This document shows positions 14,505-23,791 of a stretch of 48,005 bases of DNA, piece by piece. A program made the position numbers and the translations under genes. Each line of letters opens with the position of its first letter. Within the stretch, counting starts at the first letter, position 1. Source of the DNA: Clostridiales bacterium (GTDB taxonomy: Bacteria; Bacillota; Clostridia; Oscillospirales; CAG-272); contig JAAYHB010000002.1 in the NCBI GenBank assembly GCA_012727435.1, positions 1 to 48,005 on the forward strand. The letters are read 5' to 3'. The notes beneath the pieces are model-generated. The model searched no databases. It was not told the DNA's origin and saw nothing but the letters and a program-made list of their open reading frames with translations.

Positions 14505-15643
14505 TGGAGAGCAGAGAATCTCCGGTCGAGATGAAGGATATAGACAGGGAGGCCGGAGGAGCCCGGCCGGACCCCGAAAGCAATCCGAAGAGTCGGCCGC
14601 CCGGAAAAAAGAGGCCGCCGTTTGTTGAAAAGATTATTTCGTTGTGGCATAAAATAAAGGCGCGGGCTAAGAATTACTGGCTGATTGCAAAGGAGTGGCT
14701 GCTCTCCCGAAACATGGGAAAAGGCGACCGCTGGGCTTTTGTGGTCTGCCTGCTCATGGCGCTGTCGGTCTGGCTGTACGTCATGAGCACCGACGATACC
14801 AGCTATGAACATACACTGTCTTATGTTGTGGTCAACCTCGAAGGAATGGAGAATCTGACCCGGTCCGACATGTCGGTGATCAGCGGCTTTGATAATGTCG
14901 CGTCGGTCACCCTCAGGGGGAGAAGGGCGGATATCGGCGGGCTGACCGCCGAGCAGGTCAATGCTTATGTTGATCTTAGTGAGATTACCGAGACCGGACG
15001 CCATACACTGCCGGTGAAGGTCGATCTGCCCGGGTACTCGACGCTTGTCTCCATTGAACCGAGTCATGTTACCGTAAACGTCGACATAAACGCTGTGAAG
15101 GATGTCGAGGTCAGGGTCAAGATAGACTATGTTGTCGACGCCACTTATATAATCGGGGATCCCGTGCCGAACCACAAAACGGTTATGGTGACCGGCCCGC
15201 AGTCGGTGCTCGACAAAATCGAGTATGCCGGAGTATCCTTCAGTCCCGGGCACATCACGACCAGCCTGAACCTGTCGGGGACGCTGAAATTCTATGACGA
15301 GTATGGCCGGATAGTCGACAATCCCTACCTTAAATGCGATGTTTCTACAATTACCGTCAGCGTAACCGTCACAATGAGAAAGACCGTGCCGCTGACCGTG
15401 ACCTTCGAGAGCGGCATCAGTTCAAATTATCATGTCGAAATCAAACCGGGGGAGATAATACTTCTGGGAGACCCGAAAATTCTAAGCGAAATTAATGAAA
15501 TATCGGTTTACACCGTTAAGATCAATGAAGGCAGTGTCGGTGTGCCGCTGATAAGGCATATCAGCAGGCTTGGTCTGCCCGAGGGGGTCATCTGGGAGAA
15601 CGCAGACGAGGGTATCAATATAAGCATAGAAAGGCTTTACTGA
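14504..15643 (+). CDS. cdaR: YbbR-domain regulator of diadenylate cyclase CdaR
   Basis: CdaR is a membrane-anchored extracytoplasmic protein that modulates CdaA. The 379-residue product has a polar, proline- and lysine-rich cytoplasmic N-terminus of about 75 residues, one transmembrane helix near 77-95 (WAFVVCLLMALSVWLYVMS), then several YbbR-type beta repeats outside, such as DNVASVTLRGRRADI followed by YVDLSEITETGRHTLPVKV. The long N-terminal extension is more than is common in CdaR. Translation is coupled to cdaA by overlapping stop and start codons. Confidence 0.92.
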   Translation: MESRESPVEMKDIDREAGGARPDPESNPKSRPPGKKRPPFVEKIISLWHKIKARAKNYWLIAKEWLLSRNMGKGDRWAFVVCLLMALSVWLYVMSTDDTSYEHTLSYVVVNLEGMENLTRSDMSVISGFDNVASVTLRGRRADIGGLTAEQVNAYVDLSEITETGRHTLPVKVDLPGYSTLVSIEPSHVTVNVDINAVKDVEVRVKIDYVVDATYIIGDPVPNHKTVMVTGPQSVLDKIEYAGVSFSPGHITTSLNLSGTLKFYDEYGRIVDNPYLKCDVSTITVSVTVTMRKTVPLTVTFESGISSNYHVEIKPGEIILLGDPKILSEINEISVYTVKINEGSVGVPLIRHISRLGLPEGVIWENADEGINISIERLY

Positions 15644-15765
15644 TGCGCTTTACCGGGCGGCCACGAAATGAAGCGTGCGGAAAAAACGCAGGGCTTCATT
15701 TTCGCCTATAAAACGGCCGGAACATACCGGGTTGGTTGAGTTGCTTTGCCGAGGGAGGAGATGTC

Positions 15766-16197
15766 ATGATAACCCAAGGAAAAGTTGTATCTGTCAGCGG
15801 CGGATTTGCCATGGTCGAGGTTGACCGGAAATCGGCCTGCGAGGGCTGTTCCAAGAGCAAAGAGGGTTGCGTGGTCTGCTCGCTCGGCGGAGGAGGCAGC
15901 AGTATTACCCTTAGGGTGCGCAACAGCGCCGGGGCTTCCACCGGAGATATTGTTGCAATCGATACCGATACCCGGCGTGTGCTGGGGTACGCATGGCTGG
16001 TTTTCCTTATGCCGCTGCTGGTGGCCGCGGGCGGTTATTGGCTCGGGACTTCGCTCTTCGGGGGCGAGACAGGCGGCTTTATTTTGGCTGCCGCCGGAAT
16101 TGTGCTGAGCTTTGGCGGCCTTTGGCTTTATTCAAAGCTGGTGGTCGGGCGGCGCTGCGATGCCGAAGTTGTGTCAATCATTAAGAGAGCGGGATGA
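15766..16197 (+). CDS. rseC: RseC-like SoxR-reducing system membrane protein
   Basis: A 143-residue member of the RseC/MucC family, membrane proteins linked to SoxR reduction or sigma-factor control in other bacteria. The N-terminal soluble part carries a cysteine cluster, CEGCSKSKEGCVVC near 26-39, which could bind a metal or Fe-S cluster. Two hydrophobic helices follow (about 70-95 and 100-122). The start at 15766 has GGGAGGAGAT upstream. No rnf genes are nearby, although in Clostridia RseC-like proteins often accompany them. Its place between cdaR and recJ gives no direct clue. Confidence 0.8.
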   Translation: MITQGKVVSVSGGFAMVEVDRKSACEGCSKSKEGCVVCSLGGGGSSITLRVRNSAGASTGDIVAIDTDTRRVLGYAWLVFLMPLLVAAGGYWLGTSLFGGETGGFILAAAGIVLSFGGLWLYSKLVVGRRCDAEVVSIIKRAG

Positions 16198-16279
16198 GCG
16201 GCAAATAGAATAGGTGCAGATTTATTCGGGCGTGATATGTGCGGACGACATTCGCGTGCCGGAGAGAACGGAGAGTGTC

Positions 16280-18475
16280 ATGGTTGGAAGAAAAGAGAGA
16301 GAGAAGGTATGGAATATACGGTATGTCCCGGGAGACGGGGAGAGAGACCGGGAGATTAGTGAGATTGCCGACGGTATGGGTGTCTCCCGAACGCTGGCAG
16401 TGCTGCTGCACAACCGCGGTTACACCACCCCCGAGGCGGCCAGGCGCTTTTTGAGGAATGAAGAGAGCATCCTGCACGACCCGTATCTGCTTTGTGATAT
16501 GGACCGGGCGGCAGAGCGCGTATGGCAGGCTATAAAGCGGCGCGAGAGAATTGTCATCTACGGCGACTACGACGTTGACGGGGTCACCTCGGTGGCGATA
16601 CTGTGGCTTTATCTGAAATCAAAAGGCGCTGATGTCGGATACTACATACCGAGCAGAAACGGTGAGGGTTATGGCCTCTCCTGCGGAGCTATCGACAGCT
16701 TAAAACAAGAGGGAGTAAACCTGATAATCACGGTTGACACCGGCATTACCGCCAACTCGGAGGCCGAATATGCCGCCTCGCTCGGAATTGACCTTGTGAT
16801 TACCGACCACCACGAATGCCGCGACATTCTGCCGGCTGCCTGTGCGGTGGTCAACCCCCATCGCCCCGACTGCAGCTATCCTTTTTCCGAACTTGCCGGA
16901 GCGGGTGTGGTATTCAAGCTTCTCTGCGCCTGCGAAATTGTCGAGGCAAGGTCGCGTGGAGAAGCCGAAATTGAGGCGGTGCGCAGGATATGCTACGAAT
17001 ACGCTGATCTTGTGGCCATCGGAACGATAGCCGACGTGATGCCGCTTGTCGACGAGAACCGGCTGCTTGTGCAGATGGGGATCAGGCTGCTCTCGGGAAG
17101 GCCTCGCCGGGGACTTTCGGCACTTATCGAGGCTTCCTCGGGCGGAAGGGTCAACGGGCAGGCGAGGAAAAGGAAAATTACATCAAACTATATAGGCTAC
17201 GGGATAGCGCCGCGACTCAATGCCGCCGGTCGCATCGGCAGTGCGATAACCGCAGTAAAGCTGCTGCTTGCCGAGGATGACCGTGAAGCTTGTATCCTTG
17301 CGCACGAGCTCTGTGAGATCAACACTCAGCGGCAGATTGAAGAGAACCGCATTGCCGAGCATGCATATAAAAAAATCGAGCGAGAGTTTGATTTTTCGCG
17401 GGATAAGGTCATCGTACTCGAGGATGACAAATGGCAGCAGGGGATTATAGGGATTGTTGCCTCCCGCATAACAGAAAAATACGGGCTCCCGTCGGTGCTG
17501 ATATCATTTGACGGCAGCACCCGGGGATATTCGAGTAGCGACGACATCGGAAAGGGCTCGGGGCGGAGCGTCAAGGGAATGAATCTGGTCGATGCGCTGA
17601 AATACTGCGAGGACCTGCTGATAAAATACGGCGGGCACGAGCTTGCCGCCGGCCTTACGATTGAGAGGGCCAAGGTCCCCGAGTTTCAGAAAAGGATAAA
17701 CGAATATGCGGCCAAAAACCTGCGCGAGGAGGATTTGGCGGTAAACCTTGAGGCCGACTGCGTTCTGAATCCCTCCGAACTGACTCTCGGTCTTGCCTCA
17801 GAGCTTTACCATTTGGAACCCTACGGGGTTTCAAATCCGGTGCCGACCTTTATTGCATACGACGTGCGGATTGCCAGAATAATGCAGATAAGTGCCGGCA
17901 AACATACAAAACTCATGCTTACCGACGGCGAGACTACCCTCTTCGGTATATACTTCAATATGCCGGTCTCAAGATTCCCGCTCCACGAGGGCGAGAGCGC
18001 CGACATACTTTTCACGCTTGACGTAAACGAATACCAGAACACAAAGAGCGTGCAGATGATTATTCAGGATATCCGCCTGTCAAAAAAGAGCAGCGAGAGC
18101 CGGCGCCTGATGAGACAAAGATACGAGGAAATCCTCTCGGGCGGGGAGTTTGACCTTGAGGAGGACTTTATCCCCGACCGCGAGGACTGCGCGGCGGTCT
18201 ACAGGGTACTGCGGCGCGAGCTGAGACTGGGTCATGACGCGCTCTCGGACAGGGCGCTGTTAGCACTCCTTTGGTCATATGAGCCGCAGCAGAAGATAAA
18301 CTACGTTAAGCTGATGTACATACTAAAAATTTTCAGCGAGCTGAAAATCTGCTCTATAGAAAAGGTTGGCGAGGGGCTTTACAGCTTTGACATGTCATAT
18401 AAAGCCTCGCGAACAAGCATAGACAAATCGGTTGTCTTAAAAAAGCTCAAAATTCAATGCAGGAACCGCGGATAA
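16280..18475 (+). CDS. recJ: Single-stranded-DNA-specific exonuclease RecJ
   Basis: 5'-3' exonuclease on single-stranded DNA in recombination and base-excision repair. The 731-residue protein has DHH-family motifs: DYDVDG at 96-101, TVDTGI at 151-156, TDHHE with DHH at 176-178, and the DHHA1 part with RLNAAGRIGSA and the substrate-binding KYGGHELAAGL. The extra C-terminal region beyond the OB-like domain matches the longer Firmicutes form. The start at 16280 is preceded by GGAGAG; an upstream GTG frame from 16214 lacks this. It lies immediately before rel, as in B. subtilis, but apt, usually between them, is missing. Confidence 0.94.
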   Translation: MVGRKEREKVWNIRYVPGDGERDREISEIADGMGVSRTLAVLLHNRGYTTPEAARRFLRNEESILHDPYLLCDMDRAAERVWQAIKRRERIVIYGDYDVDGVTSVAILWLYLKSKGADVGYYIPSRNGEGYGLSCGAIDSLKQEGVNLIITVDTGITANSEAEYAASLGIDLVITDHHECRDILPAACAVVNPHRPDCSYPFSELAGAGVVFKLLCACEIVEARSRGEAEIEAVRRICYEYADLVAIGTIADVMPLVDENRLLVQMGIRLLSGRPRRGLSALIEASSGGRVNGQARKRKITSNYIGYGIAPRLNAAGRIGSAITAVKLLLAEDDREACILAHELCEINTQRQIEENRIAEHAYKKIEREFDFSRDKVIVLEDDKWQQGIIGIVASRITEKYGLPSVLISFDGSTRGYSSSDDIGKGSGRSVKGMNLVDALKYCEDLLIKYGGHELAAGLTIERAKVPEFQKRINEYAAKNLREEDLAVNLEADCVLNPSELTLGLASELYHLEPYGVSNPVPTFIAYDVRIARIMQISAGKHTKLMLTDGETTLFGIYFNMPVSRFPLHEGESADILFTLDVNEYQNTKSVQMIIQDIRLSKKSSESRRLMRQRYEEILSGGEFDLEEDFIPDREDCAAVYRVLRRELRLGHDALSDRALLALLWSYEPQQKINYVKLMYILKIFSELKICSIEKVGEGLYSFDMSYKASRTSIDKSVVLKKLKIQCRNRG

Positions 18476-18536
18476 GTGAAGATTCTCAAAGTAAGTACCA
18501 CCGGTACTTCAGCCTTGCAGGCTGCAAGAGGGGAAT

Positions 18537-20765
18537 ATGGATAATAAGTCAATACAACCGAATATCGACAAGCTGCTGAATAATCTTGAGAAGACAGGGA
18601 AGAAATACAACATCGACAAGATTACTCGCGCCTTTGAATATGCCCGCACCCTGCACGAGGGGCAATTCAGGCAAAACGGCGAGGCGTATATATCCCATCC
18701 TATAGCCGTGGCTGAAATTGCCGCCGAAATGGAGCTTGACACCGACTCGATCTGCGCCGCGCTGCTCCATGACATAGTCGAGGACTGCTCCGATAAGACA
18801 AACCTCAAGGATATAGAAAAAAAGTTCGGGCGGGATGTCGCGACAATAGTCGATGGCCTTACAAAGCTTGTCTCGCTTCAGGTCGAGGATAAGGAAGAGG
18901 CGCATATTGAAAACCTCCGCAAGATGCTTTTTGCAATGGCCAAGGATATCCGGGTAATACTCATCAAGCTCTGCGACCGCATACACAACATGAGGACGCT
19001 TGATGCAAAACCCGAGGAAAAGCGAAGGCTCATTGCGCTTGAGACTATGCAGGTCTACGCGCCGCTTGCCCACAGGCTCGGCATGCAGAGGGTCAAGCAG
19101 GAGCTTGAAGACCGGGGGCTTTATTATCTCGACCCGATCGGGTACACCGAAGTAAAAAACGATATTGAAAAAAAATACGGTCAGAACCGAAACCTTCTTG
19201 ACACGCTGAGCAGGCACATCGCGGAAAAGCTCACTGAAAATCAAATCAAGTTCACGCTTGAAGGGCGGGTGAAGTCGGTTTACAGCATCTACAGAAAGAT
19301 GTACACTCAGAACAAGAGCTTTGACGAAATATACGACTTCTACGCCATCCGCATAATTGTCGAAAACGAACTTGAATGTTATACCGCGCTGGGAATCATC
19401 CACGAGATGTTCAGCTCGGTTCCCGGGCGGTTTAAGGATTATATTTCAACCCCAAAACCAAATATGTACCGCTCGCTTCACACCACGGTCATAGGCCGGG
19501 AGGGGATACCCTTCGAGGTGCAGATACGCACTTATGAAATGCACCAGATTGCCGAATACGGCATTGCTGCACACTGGAAATACAAGACCGGCGAGCAGTC
19601 GAAGGAGGAAATCGACAAGCGGCTCGAGTGGATTGCCCGCTTGATCGAAACCGAAGATGTGGCGGGCGACCCCGAGGAATTCCTGCAGGCAATAAAAACA
19701 GACATTTTCCAAGAGGAAACCTATGTCTTTACCCCGAAGGGTGACCTGATAGCCCTGCCCGCAGGGGCTACCGTCATTGATTTTGCCTACGCCATACATT
19801 CAGAAGTAGGCAATAAGATGGTGGGCGCCAAAATAAACGGGATGATTGTCCCTATAGACCGGGTGCTGCAGAACGGCGAGATAGTCGAGATTCTCACCTC
19901 ATCCTCATCAAAGGGGCCAAGCCGCGACTGGCTTAAAATCGTCAAGACCAGCGAGGCGCGCTCGAAAATCCGCCAATGGTTCAAAAAGGAGAAGCGGGCC
20001 GAAAATATAGTCGTTGGGAAGGCCGCGGTTGATGCAGAACTGAAAAAACTCAACCGGCCTTACACCGAGGCGCAGAAGAACGAGATCGTCCAGAATGTCT
20101 CCCAGCGGGTCGGCTTCAACACTCCCGACGACCTGTATAACGCGCTGGGTTACGGCGGGATAGCAATCACCCGGATTGCCGGCAAGTTGCGCGACGAGTT
20201 TGAACGGATTGTCGGCCCCGAGCCCGAGAAGCCGGCTGCCATAGCCGCCGGAATCGAGCAGGTTCAGATTTCGGAAAAGCCAAAAAACATAAAGTCGAAT
20301 ACCGGTATTATAGTCGACGGTCAGACCGGTTGCATGGTGAAATTCGCAAAATGCTGCAACCCGCTGCCCGGAGACGAGGTCATCGGATTTATCACAAAAG
20401 GGTTTGGCATCTCGATTCATAAAATCAACTGTCCGAATGTCATCGAGGGGAAAAAGAAGACGGCAGACGCCAGCCGCTGGGTCAGCGCCCGCTGGGACAG
20501 CGATACCGCTGAAAATCCCGAGGGGGGTTATGAGGCAATAATGCAGCTATACATTGTCGACAGGCTGGGGATAATCGCCGACATAAGCAGGGTGCTTGCC
20601 GAAATAAAGGTGCCGATACTCTCGATAAATTCGCAGAAGCGCGGCAGCAGAAAGGCGATTATCAACATGAAAATAAGCTGCCGCAATATCACCCACTACG
20701 ATATGATTGTGGACAGGCTGCGTTCAATTCACGATGTCGAGGATGTCGTCAGGGGATTCATATAA
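18537..20765 (+). CDS. relA: Bifunctional (p)ppGpp synthetase/hydrolase Rel
   Basis: Makes and degrades the alarmone (p)ppGpp. Domain order in the 742 residues: HD hydrolase (HDIVED with H78-D79, so hydrolysis is likely active), synthetase domain (RFKDYISTPKPNMYRSLHTT near 300), TGS (YVFTPKGDLIALPAGAT near 390-455), a zinc-finger-like cysteine region (CMVKFAKCCNPLPGDEV near 600) and a C-terminal ACT domain (LYIVDRLGIIADISRVLAEI). Length is normal for Rel of Firmicutes. GAGGGG precedes the ATG. Two short hairpins (around 18490-18525) lie in the 61-nt gap after recJ. Confidence 0.96.
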   Translation: MDNKSIQPNIDKLLNNLEKTGKKYNIDKITRAFEYARTLHEGQFRQNGEAYISHPIAVAEIAAEMELDTDSICAALLHDIVEDCSDKTNLKDIEKKFGRDVATIVDGLTKLVSLQVEDKEEAHIENLRKMLFAMAKDIRVILIKLCDRIHNMRTLDAKPEEKRRLIALETMQVYAPLAHRLGMQRVKQELEDRGLYYLDPIGYTEVKNDIEKKYGQNRNLLDTLSRHIAEKLTENQIKFTLEGRVKSVYSIYRKMYTQNKSFDEIYDFYAIRIIVENELECYTALGIIHEMFSSVPGRFKDYISTPKPNMYRSLHTTVIGREGIPFEVQIRTYEMHQIAEYGIAAHWKYKTGEQSKEEIDKRLEWIARLIETEDVAGDPEEFLQAIKTDIFQEETYVFTPKGDLIALPAGATVIDFAYAIHSEVGNKMVGAKINGMIVPIDRVLQNGEIVEILTSSSSKGPSRDWLKIVKTSEARSKIRQWFKKEKRAENIVVGKAAVDAELKKLNRPYTEAQKNEIVQNVSQRVGFNTPDDLYNALGYGGIAITRIAGKLRDEFERIVGPEPEKPAAIAAGIEQVQISEKPKNIKSNTGIIVDGQTGCMVKFAKCCNPLPGDEVIGFITKGFGISIHKINCPNVIEGKKKTADASRWVSARWDSDTAENPEGGYEAIMQLYIVDRLGIIADISRVLAEIKVPILSINSQKRGSRKAIINMKISCRNITHYDMIVDRLRSIHDVEDVVRGFI

Positions 20766-20812
20766 TCAGGCATTATGCATGACGGAATAACAGAGCAAAG
20801 AAGGAGTCTTAA

Positions 20813-21283
20813 ATGACGGCGGTTGTGCAGAGAATCAAGGGCGGATGCGTCAGCGTCGGGGGAGAGAAGGTCGGGGAAGCCGGCCCGGGGCTTTTTGTCC
20901 TGCTCGGGGTCGCGGCCGAGGACGAACAAAAAGACGCCGAGCTGCTCGCCTCAAAAATACTGAAGCTCAGAATTTTCAGCGACGACGCCGGCAAAATGAA
21001 CCTTTCGGTGACCGACGTCGGCGGAGATATACTGCTTGTTTCGAATTTTACGCTCCTGGCCGATTACCGACGGGGGAACAGGCCGGATTTTCTGCGCTCG
21101 GCATCCCCTGACAAGGCTAACGAGTTGTACGAGTATTTTGCCGGGCTGCTGTCGGCCGGTGTCGGGCATGTCGGCACCGGGCGGTTCGGAGCCCATATGG
21201 AGATAGAGGTTGCCTGCGACGGGCCGGTTACCATAGTATTGGAGAGCGAAGTGCTCCGGGGCAGAAGGAGGGGAACGGTTTAG
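20813..21283 (+). CDS. dtd: D-aminoacyl-tRNA deacylase
   Basis: Removes D-amino acids (and glycine) from tRNA. The 156-residue protein has AVVQRIKGGCVSVGG at the N-terminus, the first family motif as SNFTL (consensus SQFTL) and the second as CDGPVT (consensus NxGPxT). Both motifs thus carry substitutions, including Asn to Cys, while the catalytically important Phe-Thr and Gly-Pro remain. GAAGGAG precedes the start. It follows rel, as in B. subtilis. It ends in TAG. Function is likely retained, but the motif changes deserve a check. Confidence 0.92.
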   Translation: MTAVVQRIKGGCVSVGGEKVGEAGPGLFVLLGVAAEDEQKDAELLASKILKLRIFSDDAGKMNLSVTDVGGDILLVSNFTLLADYRRGNRPDFLRSASPDKANELYEYFAGLLSAGVGHVGTGRFGAHMEIEVACDGPVTIVLESEVLRGRRRGTV

Positions 21284-21288
21284 TTCGA

Positions 21289-22773
21289 ATGAAACTGATA
21301 ATCAGCGGGGATATTAACAAGTACTATGTTCAGACCCTCTGCATGCTGTTTTTCCCGGGGGCGAAGTTCGGCGAGAGCGAGGTTGAGAGCTATGACAATC
21401 CCACCCTTGAGCTGAAGATCACCGAGGGGCAGAACGGGGTTTACGCATACGCCGAACTGCGCCATATGGGCAAAATCTGCTCATCTAAAAAATACGAGGA
21501 GTACAGCGAGGGGGTCAGCGCCGAGAAAAGCGCAAGAATTGCTGCCGGTGCGGCGGTACTGGCTGCCGCCGGAGAGCTGACCGGATACCGCCCCTCATGG
21601 GGGATGCTCACCGGAGTGCGGCCTGCAAAGGTTGCCTTTGAGCTGCTGCGGCAGGGCATGAGCAAAACGAGGGTCAAAAAAATCATGACCTCCGAGTATT
21701 TTGTAATACCCAAAAAGGCGGCGCTTGCCACCGAGGTAGCGCTCAACGAGAAGAGGATAATCGGAACACCTGACAAGCGCGACTGCAGCATCTATATTTC
21801 AATACCTTTCTGCCCGACGCGCTGCGCATACTGCTCGTTTGTCTCCTACACTTCAAAGCGTCTGCTCTCGCTCATCCCCGAGTATCTCGACAGACTCTGC
21901 AGGGAAATCCGGGAGATGTTTGCCCAGATAAATGAGCTGGGGCTCAAGGTTAAGACGGTATACATCGGCGGCGGGACGCCAACAATACTTGAAGCCGGTC
22001 AGCTTGAGCGGCTGCTCGGGGTCATAGCCGAGTGTACCGACATAAGCCGGCTTGAAGAATATACGCTTGAGGCCGGCCGGCCCGACACCATTACTGCCGA
22101 AAAGTTAAAGATTGCGGTTGATGGGGGAATAACCCGGATCTGTGTCAATCCGCAGACCCTCTCGGACGATGTGCTCTCGGGAATCGGCCGGGCGCACACC
22201 GCCGAGGATTTCTTCCGGGCCTACGCTATTGCCCGCGAGTCGGGGGTCAGGTGTATCAATACCGACCTTATCGCCGGGCTGCCGGGAGACCGTTTTGCCA
22301 CCTTTTCGGACAGCTTTGACAGGATATTGCAGCTCCGCCCCGAGAATATTACCGTCCACACCTTCTGCGTCAAAAAAGCCTCGGAAATTCTGAGGCAAGG
22401 AAGCCATGTGTATTCAAGGCAGGGGGGAGACGCCGGCAAATGCGTCGACTACTCTCAGATAAAGTCAATGCAGGCGGGATACAAGCCCTATTATATGTAC
22501 CGGCAGAAAAACACGGTCGGCAATTTCGAGAACGTAGGCTTCTCGCTTGAGGGCTACGAGGGGCTTTACAACATATACATGATGGAAGAGGTCCACACGA
22601 TATTTGCGGCGGGCGCCGGGGCGGTCACAAAGCTGGTCAGATACGACCCCGAAGGCTCGGGCTCCCTCATTGTGCGGCTGTTCAATCCCAAATATCCCTA
22701 TGAGCACTTGGCCGAGGACAGGCGCGCGAAGATAAACGCGAAAATTGCCGAGTTTTACTCGGAAATCTTATAA
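21289..22773 (+). CDS. hemZ: Coproporphyrinogen dehydrogenase-like radical SAM protein HemZ
   Basis: A 494-residue radical SAM protein of the HemN superfamily, HemZ type. The Fe-S motif CX3CX2C appears as CPTRCAYC (C175, C179, C182), followed by the SAM-binding VYIGGGTPT and TLEAGRPDTI. An N-terminal domain of about 160 residues before the radical SAM core is typical for HemZ rather than HemN. It begins 5 nt after dtd. HemZ is placed in anaerobic coproporphyrinogen oxidation, but many anaerobes carry it without a full heme pathway, and no other heme gene is present here. Confidence 0.92.
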   Translation: MKLIISGDINKYYVQTLCMLFFPGAKFGESEVESYDNPTLELKITEGQNGVYAYAELRHMGKICSSKKYEEYSEGVSAEKSARIAAGAAVLAAAGELTGYRPSWGMLTGVRPAKVAFELLRQGMSKTRVKKIMTSEYFVIPKKAALATEVALNEKRIIGTPDKRDCSIYISIPFCPTRCAYCSFVSYTSKRLLSLIPEYLDRLCREIREMFAQINELGLKVKTVYIGGGTPTILEAGQLERLLGVIAECTDISRLEEYTLEAGRPDTITAEKLKIAVDGGITRICVNPQTLSDDVLSGIGRAHTAEDFFRAYAIARESGVRCINTDLIAGLPGDRFATFSDSFDRILQLRPENITVHTFCVKKASEILRQGSHVYSRQGGDAGKCVDYSQIKSMQAGYKPYYMYRQKNTVGNFENVGFSLEGYEGLYNIYMMEEVHTIFAAGAGAVTKLVRYDPEGSGSLIVRLFNPKYPYEHLAEDRRAKINAKIAEFYSEIL

Positions 22774-22870
22774 CAAACCAGATTCGGAAAGAATAATATA
22801 ATTGTTATGGCGCACGGCGCCATTTAACCATTTAAAAAGAAAACCGCTCTGTGCGGCACGGAGAGCACTG

Positions 22871-23791
22871 ATGATGAAATCCAAAAGACAATTTGAAAGC
22901 GCTGATGAAGCGCGGAAGTTTGTCGAGAGCTGCGAGGCCGATTTTGAAGCCAGACTCAACGCCGTTGTTGAGAAGATCTGCAGCATCGAGGGACTGAAGC
23001 TTATCGGCCTGTCGGGGCCGACCTGCTCGGGGAAGACCACGGCGGCCAACAAACTTGACGAGGCCATGACCGCGCTCGGTAAGAATGTTCATGTAGTTTC
23101 AATAGACGATTTTTATCTTGACCGGGAAGTGCTCGAGCAGAGAGCCCGGGAAAACGGCGGTGTGATAGACTACGACTCTGAGGATACTATTGATTTTGAC
23201 GCGCTTGCCGAGTGCGTCGACGAAATTTTCTCGGACGGGCCGACGCTCATTCCTAAATTTGATTTTATTCAAGGCAGACGGACCGGGTTTATCGAGCTTG
23301 AGACCGACGACAATGACATGTTCATCTTCGAGGGTATTCAGGCGATATACCCCAAGGTGTCCGAGCTTTTTCACCGTTACATTTACAAGAGCATATATAT
23401 CTCGGTCGAGAGCGCGATTGAAATAGATAATGAGGTTTTCGAGCCAAACGAGATAAGGCTAATGCGCCGGATTGTCCGCGACTTCAAATTCCGTGGTGCT
23501 ATGCCCGAGTTCACGATGTACCTCTGGGAGAGTGTCCGCGCGAACGAAGAGCTCAACATATTTCCCTATTCGCTCGGCTGCGATTACTTTATCAACTCGA
23601 CGCTGGCCTTTGAGATTAACCTGCTTCGCCCCTACCTTGAGGAGATACTTGCCGGGGTGCCGGCCGACAGCAAATACCGTGAGCGGGCCGACAGGATTCT
23701 AGCAAAGATAAAGGGACTCGAGGCCATACCAGAGACCTACCTCTCACCGAACTCACTCTACAATGAGTTTATCACAAGAAGCCAGAGATGA
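22871..23791 (+). CDS. Uridine kinase-like / phosphoribulokinase-family protein
   Basis: A 306-residue P-loop kinase. GLSGPTCSGKTTAA (46-59) is Walker A, and SIDDFYLDREVLE matches the uridine kinase/PRK fold, as does FEGIQAIYP. An N-terminal extension of about 40 residues precedes the kinase core. Firmicutes proteins of this type are usually called nucleoside kinase or uridine kinase; the true substrate is not settled. The start at 22871 (ATGATG) has GGAGAG upstream. A small perfect hairpin (ATGGCGC/GCGCCAT near 22807-22823) lies in the gap after hemZ. Its stop overlaps the next start as ATGA. Confidence 0.85.
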   Translation: MMKSKRQFESADEARKFVESCEADFEARLNAVVEKICSIEGLKLIGLSGPTCSGKTTAANKLDEAMTALGKNVHVVSIDDFYLDREVLEQRARENGGVIDYDSEDTIDFDALAECVDEIFSDGPTLIPKFDFIQGRRTGFIELETDDNDMFIFEGIQAIYPKVSELFHRYIYKSIYISVESAIEIDNEVFEPNEIRLMRRIVRDFKFRGAMPEFTMYLWESVRANEELNIFPYSLGCDYFINSTLAFEINLLRPYLEEILAGVPADSKYRERADRILAKIKGLEAIPETYLSPNSLYNEFITRSQR

